Under the pieces are notes generated by a model. That model searched no databases. It worked only from the letters and a program-made list of their open reading frames with translations, and was not told the origin of the DNA. From positions 1 through 13,981 of the forward strand of contig CAVGTF010000059.1 in NCBI GenBank assembly GCA_963632245.1: 13,981 nt of DNA, given 5' to 3'. The stretch comes from UBA1724 sp963632245 (lineage in GTDB: Bacteria; Verrucomicrobiota; Lentisphaeria; Oligosphaerales; Oligosphaeraceae). Positions within the stretch are counted from its first letter, which is position 1. Every line of letters begins with the position of its first letter. Positions 7,025-13,823 of this stretch are shown piece after piece. The translations under genes and the position numbers were made by a program.

Positions 7025-7063
7025 AAAAACAAAAAACCGCCCTGCAGCTTTGCGCTGGGGCGG
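7025..7063 (-). terminator. Intrinsic terminator between tRNA-Gln and mreB, abutting the mreB ribosome-binding site
   Basis: On the minus strand CCGCCC (7063-7058) pairs with GGGCGG (7042-7037), and CAGC/GCTG pair inside (7057-7054 with 7048-7045). TTTTTT, G and TTTTT follow (7036-7025). The T tract ends 11 bases before the mreB start codon and runs straight into its GAGGG. It is the natural end of the tRNA-Gln transcript, but it also forms an attenuator-like leader for mreB, since no room remains for a promoter after it. Confidence 0.75.
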
Positions 7064-7154
7064 CGATTTACGCTCGGGAACGGTTGCGGCGGTTTCTCAT
7101 CAGCGGCCGGCCCGCACGGGCAGATAACTTACCAGATATAGCAGAAAGGGGGAG

Positions 7155-7228
7155 TGGCTGCCCAACCAGGATTTGAACCTAGACAAACTGAACCAGAATC
7201 AGTTGTGCTACCATTACACCATTGGGCA
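7155..7228 (-). tRNA. trnQ: tRNA-Gln, anticodon CUG
   Basis: A full 74-base cloverleaf including encoded CCA. The acceptor stem is TGCCCAA/TTGGGCA, with the U1-A72 pair typical of glutamine tRNAs, and the discriminator is G. The D arm contains GTGTAATGGTAGCAC. The anticodon stem ACTGA/TCAGT encloses loop TTCTGGT, giving anticodon CTG for codon CAG. The T arm is CTAGG, TTCAAAT, CCTGG with one T-G wobble. The variable loop is short. A matching anticodon TTG tRNA for CAA codons is not in this window. Confidence 0.96.
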
Positions 7229-7266
7229 ACGTGACATCGTGTCTTCTTGTGGAAGGCACGGCGGTT

Positions 7267-7294
7267 AAGATAAGCCTGCCTCCACGCATTGCAA
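7267..7294 (-). promoter_or_regulatory. Candidate sigma-70-type promoter for tRNA-Gln
   Basis: On the minus strand TTGCAA (7294-7289) and TATCTT (7272-7267) are 16 bases apart, four of six matches each to the consensus boxes. Transcription would start near 7260, about 30 bases before the mature tRNA 5' end. The assignment is by pattern and position only. Confidence 0.35.
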
Positions 7295-7314
7295 GCGCCC
7301 CACGCGCTTTTTTT
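7293..7314 (+). terminator. Small plus-strand terminator-like hairpin
   Basis: AAGCGC (7293-7298) pairs with GCGCTT (7304-7309) around CCCAC, and seven T follow the GCGC (7308-7314). It points toward the 3' end of the acyl-CoA dehydrogenase gene, so it would stop antisense transcription into that gene. No plus-strand gene lies upstream of it. It is part of a larger inverted repeat, with which it is mutually exclusive. Confidence 0.35.
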
Positions 7315-7354
7315 GACTTTTTCACGGCTTTTTCCCGCCGGCGCGCGTGGGGCG
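7296..7354. repeat. Perfect 12-bp inverted repeat with a T-rich loop
   Basis: CGCCCCACGCGC (7296-7307) is the exact complement of GCGCGTGGGGCG (7343-7354), with a 35-base loop holding three T runs. It begins 8 bases beyond the acyl-CoA dehydrogenase stop and likely forms a stem at the 3' end of that mRNA. No U-tract follows on the minus strand. Confidence 0.6.
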
Positions 7355-7361
7355 AGGCCTC

Positions 7362-9071
7362 CTAGAGGGCCAGGACGGCAGGATCGGGGAGTTTCTCCGC
7401 CTTGACGGTGAGCCAGTTCATCTGGAATTCGGGGAGGTATTCCGCCAGGAATTCGCGTGCCAGCACTAGGCGTTCGGGAGCCTGGAGGGTCTCTTCCAGC
7501 AGGAGCAGTCCCAGGAAGAGGATGGTCTCCATGCGCACCACGCTGTAGGCCATCTGGTCAAAGAACCGGGTGTTGTCGTGGTGGGAATCCATGATGGCGA
7601 TTGCCTGGTCCACCAGGGGGCGCAACTCGGCGACCTGGTCGCGGAGCTCGGCTGCCTCGCCCTGATAAGGCGCGGCGCACAGCTCATCCATGCGGTTCTT
7701 CAGGGTGCGCTTCTTGACGCCGGCGATGGCGGCCACGATCTGGAGCTGCGTGGTGCCCTCGTAGATATTGGTAATGCGGGCATCGCGGTAGTAGCGCTCG
7801 GCCAGGTGGTCGCGCATATAGCCCTTTCCGCCGTGGACCTGGATGCCGTCGTAGGCGACGCGATTCGCCATCTCGGTATTGAAGGCCTTCGCCATGGGCG
7901 TCAGGGCATCTGCAATGCGGCTGTATTCCTTGGCGCGGGCGCGCTCCTCGTCGGAGGCGCTGCCCTTGCGGACCTTCTCGTCCAGGGCATCACGCAGATC
8001 CACCGCCTTGCTGGTCTCGTAAAGCAACGTACGGCCCGCCAACACCGCGGTGCGCATCTTCACCAGCATAGCATTCACTGCACCGATCTGGTCGATGCTC
8101 TTTCCGAACTGGTGACGCTGTGCGGCGTAGTCGCGTGCGCAGCGGTAGGCGGCCTCGCCGATGCCGACGGCCTGGGAGGCGATTGCCAGACGGGCGCCGT
8201 TCATGAGGCTCATGACATAGCGGATGAGTCCCAGCTTCCGGCTGCCGACCAGCTCGGCGGGCACATGCTCGAAGGTGAGTTCGCAGGTGGGGGAGCCATG
8301 GAGTCCCAGCTTGTCCTCAATGCCGCTGATCTTCAGCTGGGGGCAGGCCTCCACCAGGAACATGGAGAGACCGCGTCCATCCGTGGTGCCCTCCTCACTG
8401 CGCGCCAGTACCAGCAACGCCTTGGCGCGGCCATTGGTGATGAAACGCTTCTTGCCGTCCAGATACCACTTTCCAGTGGCAGGATCCTGGGTGGCCTTCG
8501 TGGTGACACTCTGCAGATCACTGCCGGCCTCGGGCTCGGTGAGCGCCATGGCGCCATCCACATCGCCCGTGGCAAAACGGGGGAGCATCCGCTCGCGCTG
8601 CTCGTCGCTGCCGAAGTGATTGAGGGTCTCGGCGATGGACTGCAGTCCAAAGAGGTTCTGGAGGGAGGCATCGGCGCGGGAGACCATCTCCGTCATCATG
8701 GTGTAGATGGTGGTGGGCATGTTCAAGCCCTTGTAGCGCCGCGGAAGAGTCACGCCATCAAGATGGTGCTCACGGATCGCCTGGAGATTCTCCTGGGTGC
8801 CGTGGGGATAATCCACCTTTCCACCCGCCAAATGCACATTGTCACGATCCACCTGGGTGGCACGAGGAGCAAAGACCTCGCCGGAGAGCTCGCCAACCTC
8901 CTCCAGACGGGCACGGGAGAGCGCCTGGGCCGCCTCCAGGGACGCGGGGGCCTCGGGGAATTCCTGGCACTGGGTGAAGTCGTCCTCTCGGAGGCGATAG
9001 ACCTCGGAGAGATCCGTGTGATTCAGGTGGAACTGGAGATCCGGATTGTCTAGGAAGAAGTTCTCGGACAT
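7362..9071 (-). CDS. Acyl-CoA dehydrogenase, long (about 570-residue) family
   Basis: A FAD enzyme of 569 residues that makes an alpha-beta double bond in an acyl-CoA and passes electrons to electron-transfer flavoprotein. It has the N-terminal helical domain (about 55-170), the beta domain with flavin-contact motif L-T-E-P-E-A-G-S-D (177-185), and the C-terminal helical domain. The latter carries the catalytic base E438 in I-Y-E-G-T-T-Q-L-Q and the motif H-G-G-K-G-Y at 413-418. An extra tail (about 460-569), longer than in classical 380-residue enzymes, is also seen in Bacteroidota-type homologues. I start at 9071 because family-like sequence (M-S-E-N-F-F-L-D-N-P-D-L) begins there; the upstream in-frame ATG at 9128 adds a non-conserved stretch. 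No Shine-Dalgarno sequence is visible. It is divergent from iorA. The acyl chain it acts on cannot be read from the sequence. Confidence 0.93.
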   Translation of the reverse strand: MSENFFLDNPDLQFHLNHTDLSEVYRLREDDFTQCQEFPEAPASLEAAQALSRARLEEVGELSGEVFAPRATQVDRDNVHLAGGKVDYPHGTQENLQAIREHHLDGVTLPRRYKGLNMPTTIYTMMTEMVSRADASLQNLFGLQSIAETLNHFGSDEQRERMLPRFATGDVDGAMALTEPEAGSDLQSVTTKATQDPATGKWYLDGKKRFITNGRAKALLVLARSEEGTTDGRGLSMFLVEACPQLKISGIEDKLGLHGSPTCELTFEHVPAELVGSRKLGLIRYVMSLMNGARLAIASQAVGIGEAAYRCARDYAAQRHQFGKSIDQIGAVNAMLVKMRTAVLAGRTLLYETSKAVDLRDALDEKVRKGSASDEERARAKEYSRIADALTPMAKAFNTEMANRVAYDGIQVHGGKGYMRDHLAERYYRDARITNIYEGTTQLQIVAAIAGVKKRTLKNRMDELCAAPYQGEAAELRDQVAELRPLVDQAIAIMDSHHDNTRFFDQMAYSVVRMETILFLGLLLLEETLQAPERLVLAREFLAEYLPEFQMNWLTVKAEKLPDPAVLAL

Positions 9072-9400
9072 GATTGCAGAGAGAGGGGATGATGACGAGA
9101 CAGCAAGACGCAAAGACAGACGCCCCACCGCAGAAAAAGGGAAGAAACGTCGTTAATGTAACCCGCCACACCCTGCCCGCACAACACACAACAACCGGAC
9201 AATACTCTGGGAGACAACACGACAACTCCGCAAAACACAATACCGCAAATGTCGTATTTTGTCGCAAGATTGCTATATTTGACTGCTTTTATAACCTAAC
9301 GAGAATTCTGTGACCGCATTATATTAAGCACCGTCACTGATTCCATCGATTCCGCCGACCGTATTTTCCTTATCATTTCCCACTATCTTAGGAGAGAAAG
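9072..9400. promoter_or_regulatory. Divergent control region between the acyl-CoA dehydrogenase gene and iorA
   Basis: No gene fits in these 329 bases, which are clearly more AT-rich toward iorA. Plus-strand promoter candidates are an extended -10 TGCTATATT (9271-9279) and a -35-like TTGACT (9279-9284) with GAGAAT 16 bases on; only one, if either, can be right. For the minus strand, TTGTGC and TACATT 18 bases apart lie near 9150-9180. GTGAC (9310-9314) and GTCAC (9333-9337) form a short inverted repeat that could be an operator in the iorA leader. Confidence 0.45.
9390..9394 (+). promoter_or_regulatory. Ribosome binding site of iorA
   Basis: AGGAG lies 6 bases before the ATG at 9401, and supports that start over any later one. 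Confidence 0.75.
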
Positions 9401-11158
9401 ATGTTGCTATTATCCGGCAACGAAGCCATTGCCCGTGGTGCCTGGGAGAGCGGCTGCAATGCCGCCTTCGGCTACCCGGGGACTCCCTCCACGGAGATTC
9501 TCGAGAACCTGGTGAAGTATTCGGATCCCCAGGTCTACTGCGAATGGTCGCCCAACGAAAAGGTGGCCATGGAGGCGGCGGCGGGTGCCAGCCTAGGTGG
9601 CAGCCGTGTGATTGTGACCATGAAGTGCGTGGGTCTGAATGTGGCTGCAGATCCCCTGATGACGCTGGCGTACATTGGCGTTGAGGGCGGCATGGTGGTG
9701 GTCGTGGCGGACGATCCGGGCATGCACTCCTCCCAGACCGAGCAGGACACCCGGCAGTATGCGCGCCTGGCGCACATCCCGGTGCTGGAGCCCTCGGATT
9801 CCCAGGAAGCCAAGGATTTCATGAAGGAGGCCTTCGAGCTCTCCGAGCGCTTCCGTCTGCCGGTGATTTTGCGCACCACCACCCGTGTGAGCCACTCCCG
9901 CAGCAAGGTGGAGGAGGGTCCCCGCACGGAGGGACCCGTTCCCCACGAATTCATCCAGGATCCCTCCCGACACTGCCCGCTTCCCGTCTGGGGTCGCGGC
10001 ATGCGCCAGAAGCTCCAGGAGAAGGTGGAGGTCCTCTCCTCCGTGGCGGTCTCCTCTCCCATGAACCGCATCGAGGAGGGCACCTCCTCCTTGGGTATCA
10101 TCTGCAGCGGCATCGCCTACCAATATGTCCGGGAGGTCTTCCCGGACGCCTGGGTCCTGAAGCTGGGATTCGCATATCCCTTCCCCGACAATCTCATCAA
10201 GTCCTTCGCCACAAAGGTCCGCGATGTCCTGGTGGTCGAGGAGCTCGATGACTTCCTGGAAGAGCACGTGAAGGCGCTGGGAATCCCCTGCCGCGGGCAC
10301 GACGTGGTCCCCGTCTGCGGCGAGCTCTCCGTGGAGGCGCTCCGCGAGATTCGCTTCCACATCGACGGCACCCCCTACAATCCCCCCGCCACACGGTACT
10401 CCCTAGAAAAGCTGCCCGCGCGTCCGCCCGTATTCTGCCCGGGATGCCCCCACCGCGGACTCTTCTACGCACTCACGAAATACAACGTCCTGGTCACTGG
10501 CGATATCGGCTGCTACTCCCTGGCGGTCTTCCCGCCCCTCTCCCGCACCGACGTAATTCTCTGCATGGGCGGCGGCATCTCCATGGCGCACGGCCTGGAG
10601 AAGTCCGGCCAGAAGAAGAAGGTCGTTGGCGTGGTGGGCGATTCCACCTTCTTCCACAGCGGCATCACCGGCCTATTGGACATGGTCTACAACAAGGGCA
10701 CCTCCCTGGTAGTGGTGGTTGACAACCGCACCACCGCCATGACCGGCCACCAGGACCACCCCGGCACCGGACGCACCCTCATGGGCGAGACCACCCGCGA
10801 GGCCTCCATCGCCGATTTCGGAAAGGCCTGCGGCATCCAGCGCATCCGCACGGTGAATCCCTACCACCTCCAGGAGACCATCCAGGTCCTCAAGGAAGAG
10901 CTGGAGGCCACCGAGCCCTCGCTGGTCATCTCCCGGGCACCCTGCCCTCTGCGCACCCGGAAAGCCCTGGGTCCCGCCTTCGCCATCGATCCCGAAAAGT
11001 GCAAGAAGTGCGGCGCCTGCCTGAAACTGGGATGCCCCGCTCTGGAAAAACGCGACGGCGCCATCACCATCAACCACCTCACCTGCGCCGGATGCGGCGC
11101 GTGCCAGGAGGTCTGCCACTTCGGCGCCATCCAGCAGAACGCAGCAAAGCAGGAGTAG
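9401..11158 (+). CDS. iorA: Indolepyruvate ferredoxin oxidoreductase, alpha subunit
   Basis: The 585-residue large subunit of IOR, an oxygen-sensitive cytoplasmic enzyme. It decarboxylates indole-, phenyl- and hydroxyphenyl-pyruvate to the aryl-acetyl-CoA while reducing ferredoxin. The pyrimidine-binding half is N-terminal, with G-Y-P-G-T-P-S-T-E at 24-32. The thiamine-diphosphate-binding half includes F-C-P-G-C-P-H-R-G (345-353), G-D-I-G-C-Y (367-372) and G-D-S-T-F-F-H-S-G (413-421). At the C-terminus is a two-cluster ferredoxin domain: C534, C537, C540, C545 and C562, C565, C568, C572. The first set has the four-residue last gap usual for IorA. Length and order are normal, with no truncation. 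iorB follows after 6 bases. The gene suggests amino-acid fermentation, or the reverse reaction for aromatic amino-acid synthesis, in an anaerobe. Confidence 0.96.
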   Translation: MLLLSGNEAIARGAWESGCNAAFGYPGTPSTEILENLVKYSDPQVYCEWSPNEKVAMEAAAGASLGGSRVIVTMKCVGLNVAADPLMTLAYIGVEGGMVVVVADDPGMHSSQTEQDTRQYARLAHIPVLEPSDSQEAKDFMKEAFELSERFRLPVILRTTTRVSHSRSKVEEGPRTEGPVPHEFIQDPSRHCPLPVWGRGMRQKLQEKVEVLSSVAVSSPMNRIEEGTSSLGIICSGIAYQYVREVFPDAWVLKLGFAYPFPDNLIKSFATKVRDVLVVEELDDFLEEHVKALGIPCRGHDVVPVCGELSVEALREIRFHIDGTPYNPPATRYSLEKLPARPPVFCPGCPHRGLFYALTKYNVLVTGDIGCYSLAVFPPLSRTDVILCMGGGISMAHGLEKSGQKKKVVGVVGDSTFFHSGITGLLDMVYNKGTSLVVVVDNRTTAMTGHQDHPGTGRTLMGETTREASIADFGKACGIQRIRTVNPYHLQETIQVLKEELEATEPSLVISRAPCPLRTRKALGPAFAIDPEKCKKCGACLKLGCPALEKRDGAITINHLTCAGCGACQEVCHFGAIQQNAAKQE

Positions 11159-11164
11159 CCAACC

Positions 11165-11752
11165 ATGTTCGACCAGACCTTCAGCGTCCTCCTCTGCGGC
11201 GTGGGCGGCCAGGGAATCCTCCTGGCCAGCGAAATCACCGCTTGCGCCGCCATCCTCTCCGGATATGACGTAAAGACCAACGAGGTCCACGGAATGGCCC
11301 AACGCGGCGGTTCCGTGGTGGCCTCCATCCGCTTCGGCTCCCGTGTGCACAGCCCCATGGTGGAACTGGGCGGCGCGGACAGCCTCCTGGCCATGGAGCC
11401 CGTGGAGGCCATCCGCTGTCACCGGTACCTGAAGCCCAATGGCGTGGCCGCGGTCTCCTCCCAGCGAATGGTGCCCGTCACCGTCTCCAGCGGCAACGCG
11501 GTCTATCCCGAGACCGAAAAGACGCTCCAGGCGCTCTTCCCCAACCTGACCTACCTGGATGCCACCGCCGTCGCCGAACAGCTCGGAAGCCCCAAGGCCG
11601 CCAACATGGTCCTGGTGGGCGCGTTGGCCGGCATGGCGGGACACATCGCCCGGAAGGTCTGGGAGCTCGCCATCCAGAAATGCGTCCCCGAAAAATACCT
11701 TGAGCTCAATCTGGCCGCCTTCCGCAAGGGAATGGCACTCCGCGCACGCTAG
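11165..11752 (+). CDS. iorB: Indolepyruvate ferredoxin oxidoreductase, beta subunit
   Basis: The 195-residue small subunit of IOR, belonging to the pyruvate:ferredoxin oxidoreductase gamma-domain family; it pairs with IorA. The family's glycine-rich motif G-V-G-G-Q-G (12-17) is at the N-terminus, followed by E-V-H-G-M-A-Q-R-G-G-S-V (40-51), both strongly typical of IorB. It begins 6 bases after the iorA stop, with CAGGAG 9 bases ahead of its ATG (the Shine-Dalgarno sequence overlaps the iorA end), so the two are translated from one message in equal amounts. The length is at the usual size for this subunit. Confidence 0.95.
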   Translation: MFDQTFSVLLCGVGGQGILLASEITACAAILSGYDVKTNEVHGMAQRGGSVVASIRFGSRVHSPMVELGGADSLLAMEPVEAIRCHRYLKPNGVAAVSSQRMVPVTVSSGNAVYPETEKTLQALFPNLTYLDATAVAEQLGSPKAANMVLVGALAGMAGHIARKVWELAIQKCVPEKYLELNLAAFRKGMALRAR

Positions 11753-11792
11753 AAACCACACGCCTTCGAGTTTTTTCGTTTTGCCTCCAATG

Positions 11793-11831
11793 ATCCCGGC
11801 AGACGGCCTCAACAGCCGTCCCGCCGGGGAT
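11793..11831 (+). other. Long hairpin between iorB and the aldolase-like gene
   Basis: ATCCCGGC (11793-11800) pairs with GCCGGGGAT (11823-11831, one extra G), and GACGGC (11802-11807) pairs with GCCGTC (11815-11820), closing a 7-base loop. A T-rich stretch precedes but none follows it on the plus strand. It might protect the iorAB message end or reduce read-through into the next gene, which starts 24 bases later with no good Shine-Dalgarno sequence. Confidence 0.55.
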
Positions 11832-11854
11832 GTCCCACCCACAAGAAAAGCACC

Positions 11855-13150
11855 ATGAAGATCATGAACTTCGAGCATCCCCGCGATCAAATCGTGGAGA
11901 TGATGGGCCGCATCTATCGCTACGGTCTGACCACCACCAGCGGCGGAAATCTCTCCATCCTGGACTCCGAGGGTAACATCTGGATCAGCCCTGCCGGCAT
12001 TGACAAGGGTAGCCTCCGCCGCGAGGACGTCATGTGCGTCAAGCCCGACGGCACCATGATCGGCCCCCACAAGCCCTCCAGCGAATTCCCCTTCCACAAG
12101 GACATCTATAAGCTGCGCCCCGATGTGCGCGCCATCGTCCACGCCCATCCCCCAACACTGGTGAGCTTCTCCGTGGCCGGACAGATCCCCAACACCTGCG
12201 TCTTCCCCAATGCAAAGAACATCTGCGGCACTGTGGGATACGCTCCCTATGAGGTCCCCGGTAGCGAGGCCCTGGGCGTCAGCGTCTCCAACGCCTTCGC
12301 CGCCGGACACAGCACCATCCTGCTGGAGAACCACGGCACCTGCTGCGCCGGAAACAGCCTCCTCCAGGCCTTCCAGCGTTTCGAGACCCTGGACTTCTGC
12401 GCACGACTCATCGCCGGTGCCCTCCAGGTGGGAACCCCCCGGTACCTCACCGAGACTGAGCTGGAGTTCCATGCCATCGACCGCAACCAGGACTTCGAGG
12501 AGTTCGTGCCCACCAGCCGCACCAGCCAGGAGATGGAGATGCGCTACCAGATGGCACAGCTCATCCAGCGCGCCTACCGCCAGCAGCTCTTCACCAGCAC
12601 CGAAGGCACCTTCGCTTGCCGTATCGACAAGGATACCTTCCTGGTGACCCAGCGCGGAATGGACCGCGGCAGCACCATGCCCGAGGACCTGGTGCTGGTC
12701 AACGGCCATCGCCGCGAGGCAGGCAAGCAGGTCTCCCGCGCCACCTGGTTCATCAAGCGGATCTTCGACGCACAGCCCGAGATCAACAGCGTGATCCTGG
12801 CCAACCCGCCCTGCGTCATGTCCTACGCCGTCACCGAGGCGAAGTTTGACCCCCGCGTGATCCCCGAGAGCTACATCCTGCTGCGTGAAGTGCCCTCCTT
12901 CCCCTTCGGCGAACACTTCCGCAACACCGACCAGGTCGTCAAGACCCTCTCTCCCAGATATCCCGTCATCATCATCGAGAACGACTGCCTGGTCACCACC
13001 GGCTCCACCCTCATCCAGGCCTTCGACCGCCTGGAGGTCGCCGAATACTCCGCCAAGGCCACCATCTCCTGCAAGGGACTCGGCGGCATGAAGCCCATCA
13101 CCGCCAAGCAGATCCAGGATCTGGTGAAGGCCTTCCACCTGGTGAAGTAA
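11855..13150 (+). CDS. Tandem class II aldolase/adducin-domain protein, second domain degenerate
   Basis: 431 residues in two class II aldolase-like domains (about 5-215 and 225-430). This family covers zinc sugar-phosphate aldolases and epimerases such as FucA, AraD and MtnB. Domain 1 has the phosphate-binding T-S-G-G-N-L-S (28-34), S-P-A-G-I, catalytic Glu E77 (S-S-E), and zinc ligands H96 and H98 (H-A-H-P-P) and H160 (E-N-H-G). It looks active on an unknown phosphorylated substrate. Domain 2 keeps the fold pattern (L-A-N-P-P, I-E-N-D-C) but aligns A296, L315, N317 and D377 with those four residues, so it cannot bind zinc in the usual way. It is probably structural or regulatory, or it replaces a partner in the normal tetramer. 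It follows iorB by 102 bases and a hairpin; no pathway link to IOR is evident. Confidence 0.88.
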   Translation: MKIMNFEHPRDQIVEMMGRIYRYGLTTTSGGNLSILDSEGNIWISPAGIDKGSLRREDVMCVKPDGTMIGPHKPSSEFPFHKDIYKLRPDVRAIVHAHPPTLVSFSVAGQIPNTCVFPNAKNICGTVGYAPYEVPGSEALGVSVSNAFAAGHSTILLENHGTCCAGNSLLQAFQRFETLDFCARLIAGALQVGTPRYLTETELEFHAIDRNQDFEEFVPTSRTSQEMEMRYQMAQLIQRAYRQQLFTSTEGTFACRIDKDTFLVTQRGMDRGSTMPEDLVLVNGHRREAGKQVSRATWFIKRIFDAQPEINSVILANPPCVMSYAVTEAKFDPRVIPESYILLREVPSFPFGEHFRNTDQVVKTLSPRYPVIIIENDCLVTTGSTLIQAFDRLEVAEYSAKATISCKGLGGMKPITAKQIQDLVKAFHLVK

Positions 13151-13186
13151 ATCCACTAAAAAACGCGAACGCACTCCCGAATCCCT

Positions 13187-13507
13187 ATGGAAGACTTCCT
13201 GAACAGCCTCTCCAACATCATGGACACCGCCCGACAGGGCACGCAGGAACAGCAGGAGCGACAGAAGATCCGGGAGTTGCTGCAGGGGCTCACCCCCGCA
13301 CAAATCGCTGACGAACTCGGAAAGATCCGCGCCCTTCTGGAGGAAAAGGAGAAGAGCCTCCTCGCTCTCCGCGAGAAGCTCCGCGCCATGCCTCCCCGCG
13401 AAATGCTCGGAGAGGTCGGCGCCGCCCTCAAGGACCAGGTCTCCGATCTCATGGAAGAGATCTCCGAACTGCACCTCAAGGAGGCGGTGTTCGCCGAACA
13501 CCACTAA
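13187..13507 (+). CDS. Small hypothetical coiled-coil protein
   Basis: I do not recognise this 106-residue protein. It is highly charged and almost wholly helical in character, with Gln/Glu/Arg-rich 17-30 and a likely coiled coil at about 42-67 (K-I-R-A-L-L-E-E-K-E-K-S-L-L-A-L-R-E-K). A second helical segment runs from 72 to 98. There is no signal peptide, Cys or membrane segment. It starts 36 bases after the aldolase-like gene with no clear Shine-Dalgarno sequence, and ends 48 bases before a strong terminator, so it is likely the last gene of that transcript. Codon use matches its neighbours (many C- and G-ending codons), supporting a real gene. It may be a small scaffold or adaptor; this is a guess. 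Confidence 0.65.
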   Translation: MEDFLNSLSNIMDTARQGTQEQQERQKIRELLQGLTPAQIADELGKIRALLEEKEKSLLALREKLRAMPPREMLGEVGAALKDQVSDLMEEISELHLKEAVFAEHH

Positions 13508-13555
13508 TTCGTTGAGTGTCTCCAGCGCTCCGCCAACAATCCGCGTTCTCTTCGC

Positions 13556-13589
13556 AAGCCGTGCCACATAACAGTGGCGCGGCTTTTTT
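13556..13589 (+). terminator. Intrinsic terminator of the plus-strand gene block
   Basis: AAGCCGTGCCAC (13556-13567) pairs with GTGGCGCGGCTT (13574-13585), all 12 positions including one T-G, around loop ataaca. The T run is 13584-13589. It ends transcription 48 bases after the small hypothetical gene. Confidence 0.92.
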
Positions 13590-13593
13590 GTTA

Positions 13594-13651
13594 TATCCAA
13601 AGGACTGGTGGGGGGAGGCTAAAAATGCCCACAGTCCTTTGGATAGTTTTT
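13594..13651 (+). repeat. Perfect 14-bp inverted repeat followed by T5, second terminator-like hairpin
   Basis: TATCCAAAGGACTG (13594-13607) is the exact complement of 13632-13645, with GTGGG/CCCA extending the stem past one bulge. G and five T (13647-13651) follow. It sits 4 bases after the first terminator's T run. It could be a back-up terminator, or the ends of a tiny decayed element, since its arms are AT-rich compared with the host. Confidence 0.7.
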
Positions 13652-13670
13652 CCCCGCCGTGGGTGCGCTT

Positions 13671-13688
13671 CCGCGGCTTGTGCCGCGG
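13671..13688. repeat. Short perfect hairpin CCGCGGC/GCCGCGG
   Basis: Seven perfect pairs around loop TTGT (13671-13677 with 13682-13688). No T run follows directly; a T6 run begins about 13 bases later, too far for a terminator. Confidence 0.55.
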
Positions 13689-13799
13689 TACGGTGTAGTT
13701 TTTTGCTCCGAGACTGGCTTTCCCGTAATAGCTCGCTTCCCTAGCCGGATCCCAACCAAAGGAGGTCGGGCTGCCGCCCCCGTGCCCCCGCCTAATTCC

Positions 13800-13818
13800 T
13801 TCCGCCCAGATGGCGGAA
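13800..13818. repeat. Perfect hairpin just left of the heptamer array
   Basis: TTCCGCC (13800-13806) pairs with GGCGGAA (13812-13818) around a 5-base loop, ending 5 bases before the first heptamer. Confidence 0.6.
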
Positions 13819-13823
13819 CGACA

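Noticed and set aside
5835..7127. Plus-strand open frame of 430 codons over mreB
   Set aside because: MreB on the minus strand is certain; the plus frame has no recognisable motif.
7578..9053. Plus-strand open frame of 491 codons over the acyl-CoA dehydrogenase gene
   Set aside because: It is a shadow of the dehydrogenase, with repetitive Gly/Leu/His composition.
10673..13600. Minus-strand open frame of 975 codons opposite iorA, iorB and the aldolase-like gene
   Set aside because: It is low-complexity (Gly/Asp/Leu/His-rich) with no family motif, and it mirrors genuine plus-strand genes whose biased codons avoid stops on the other strand.
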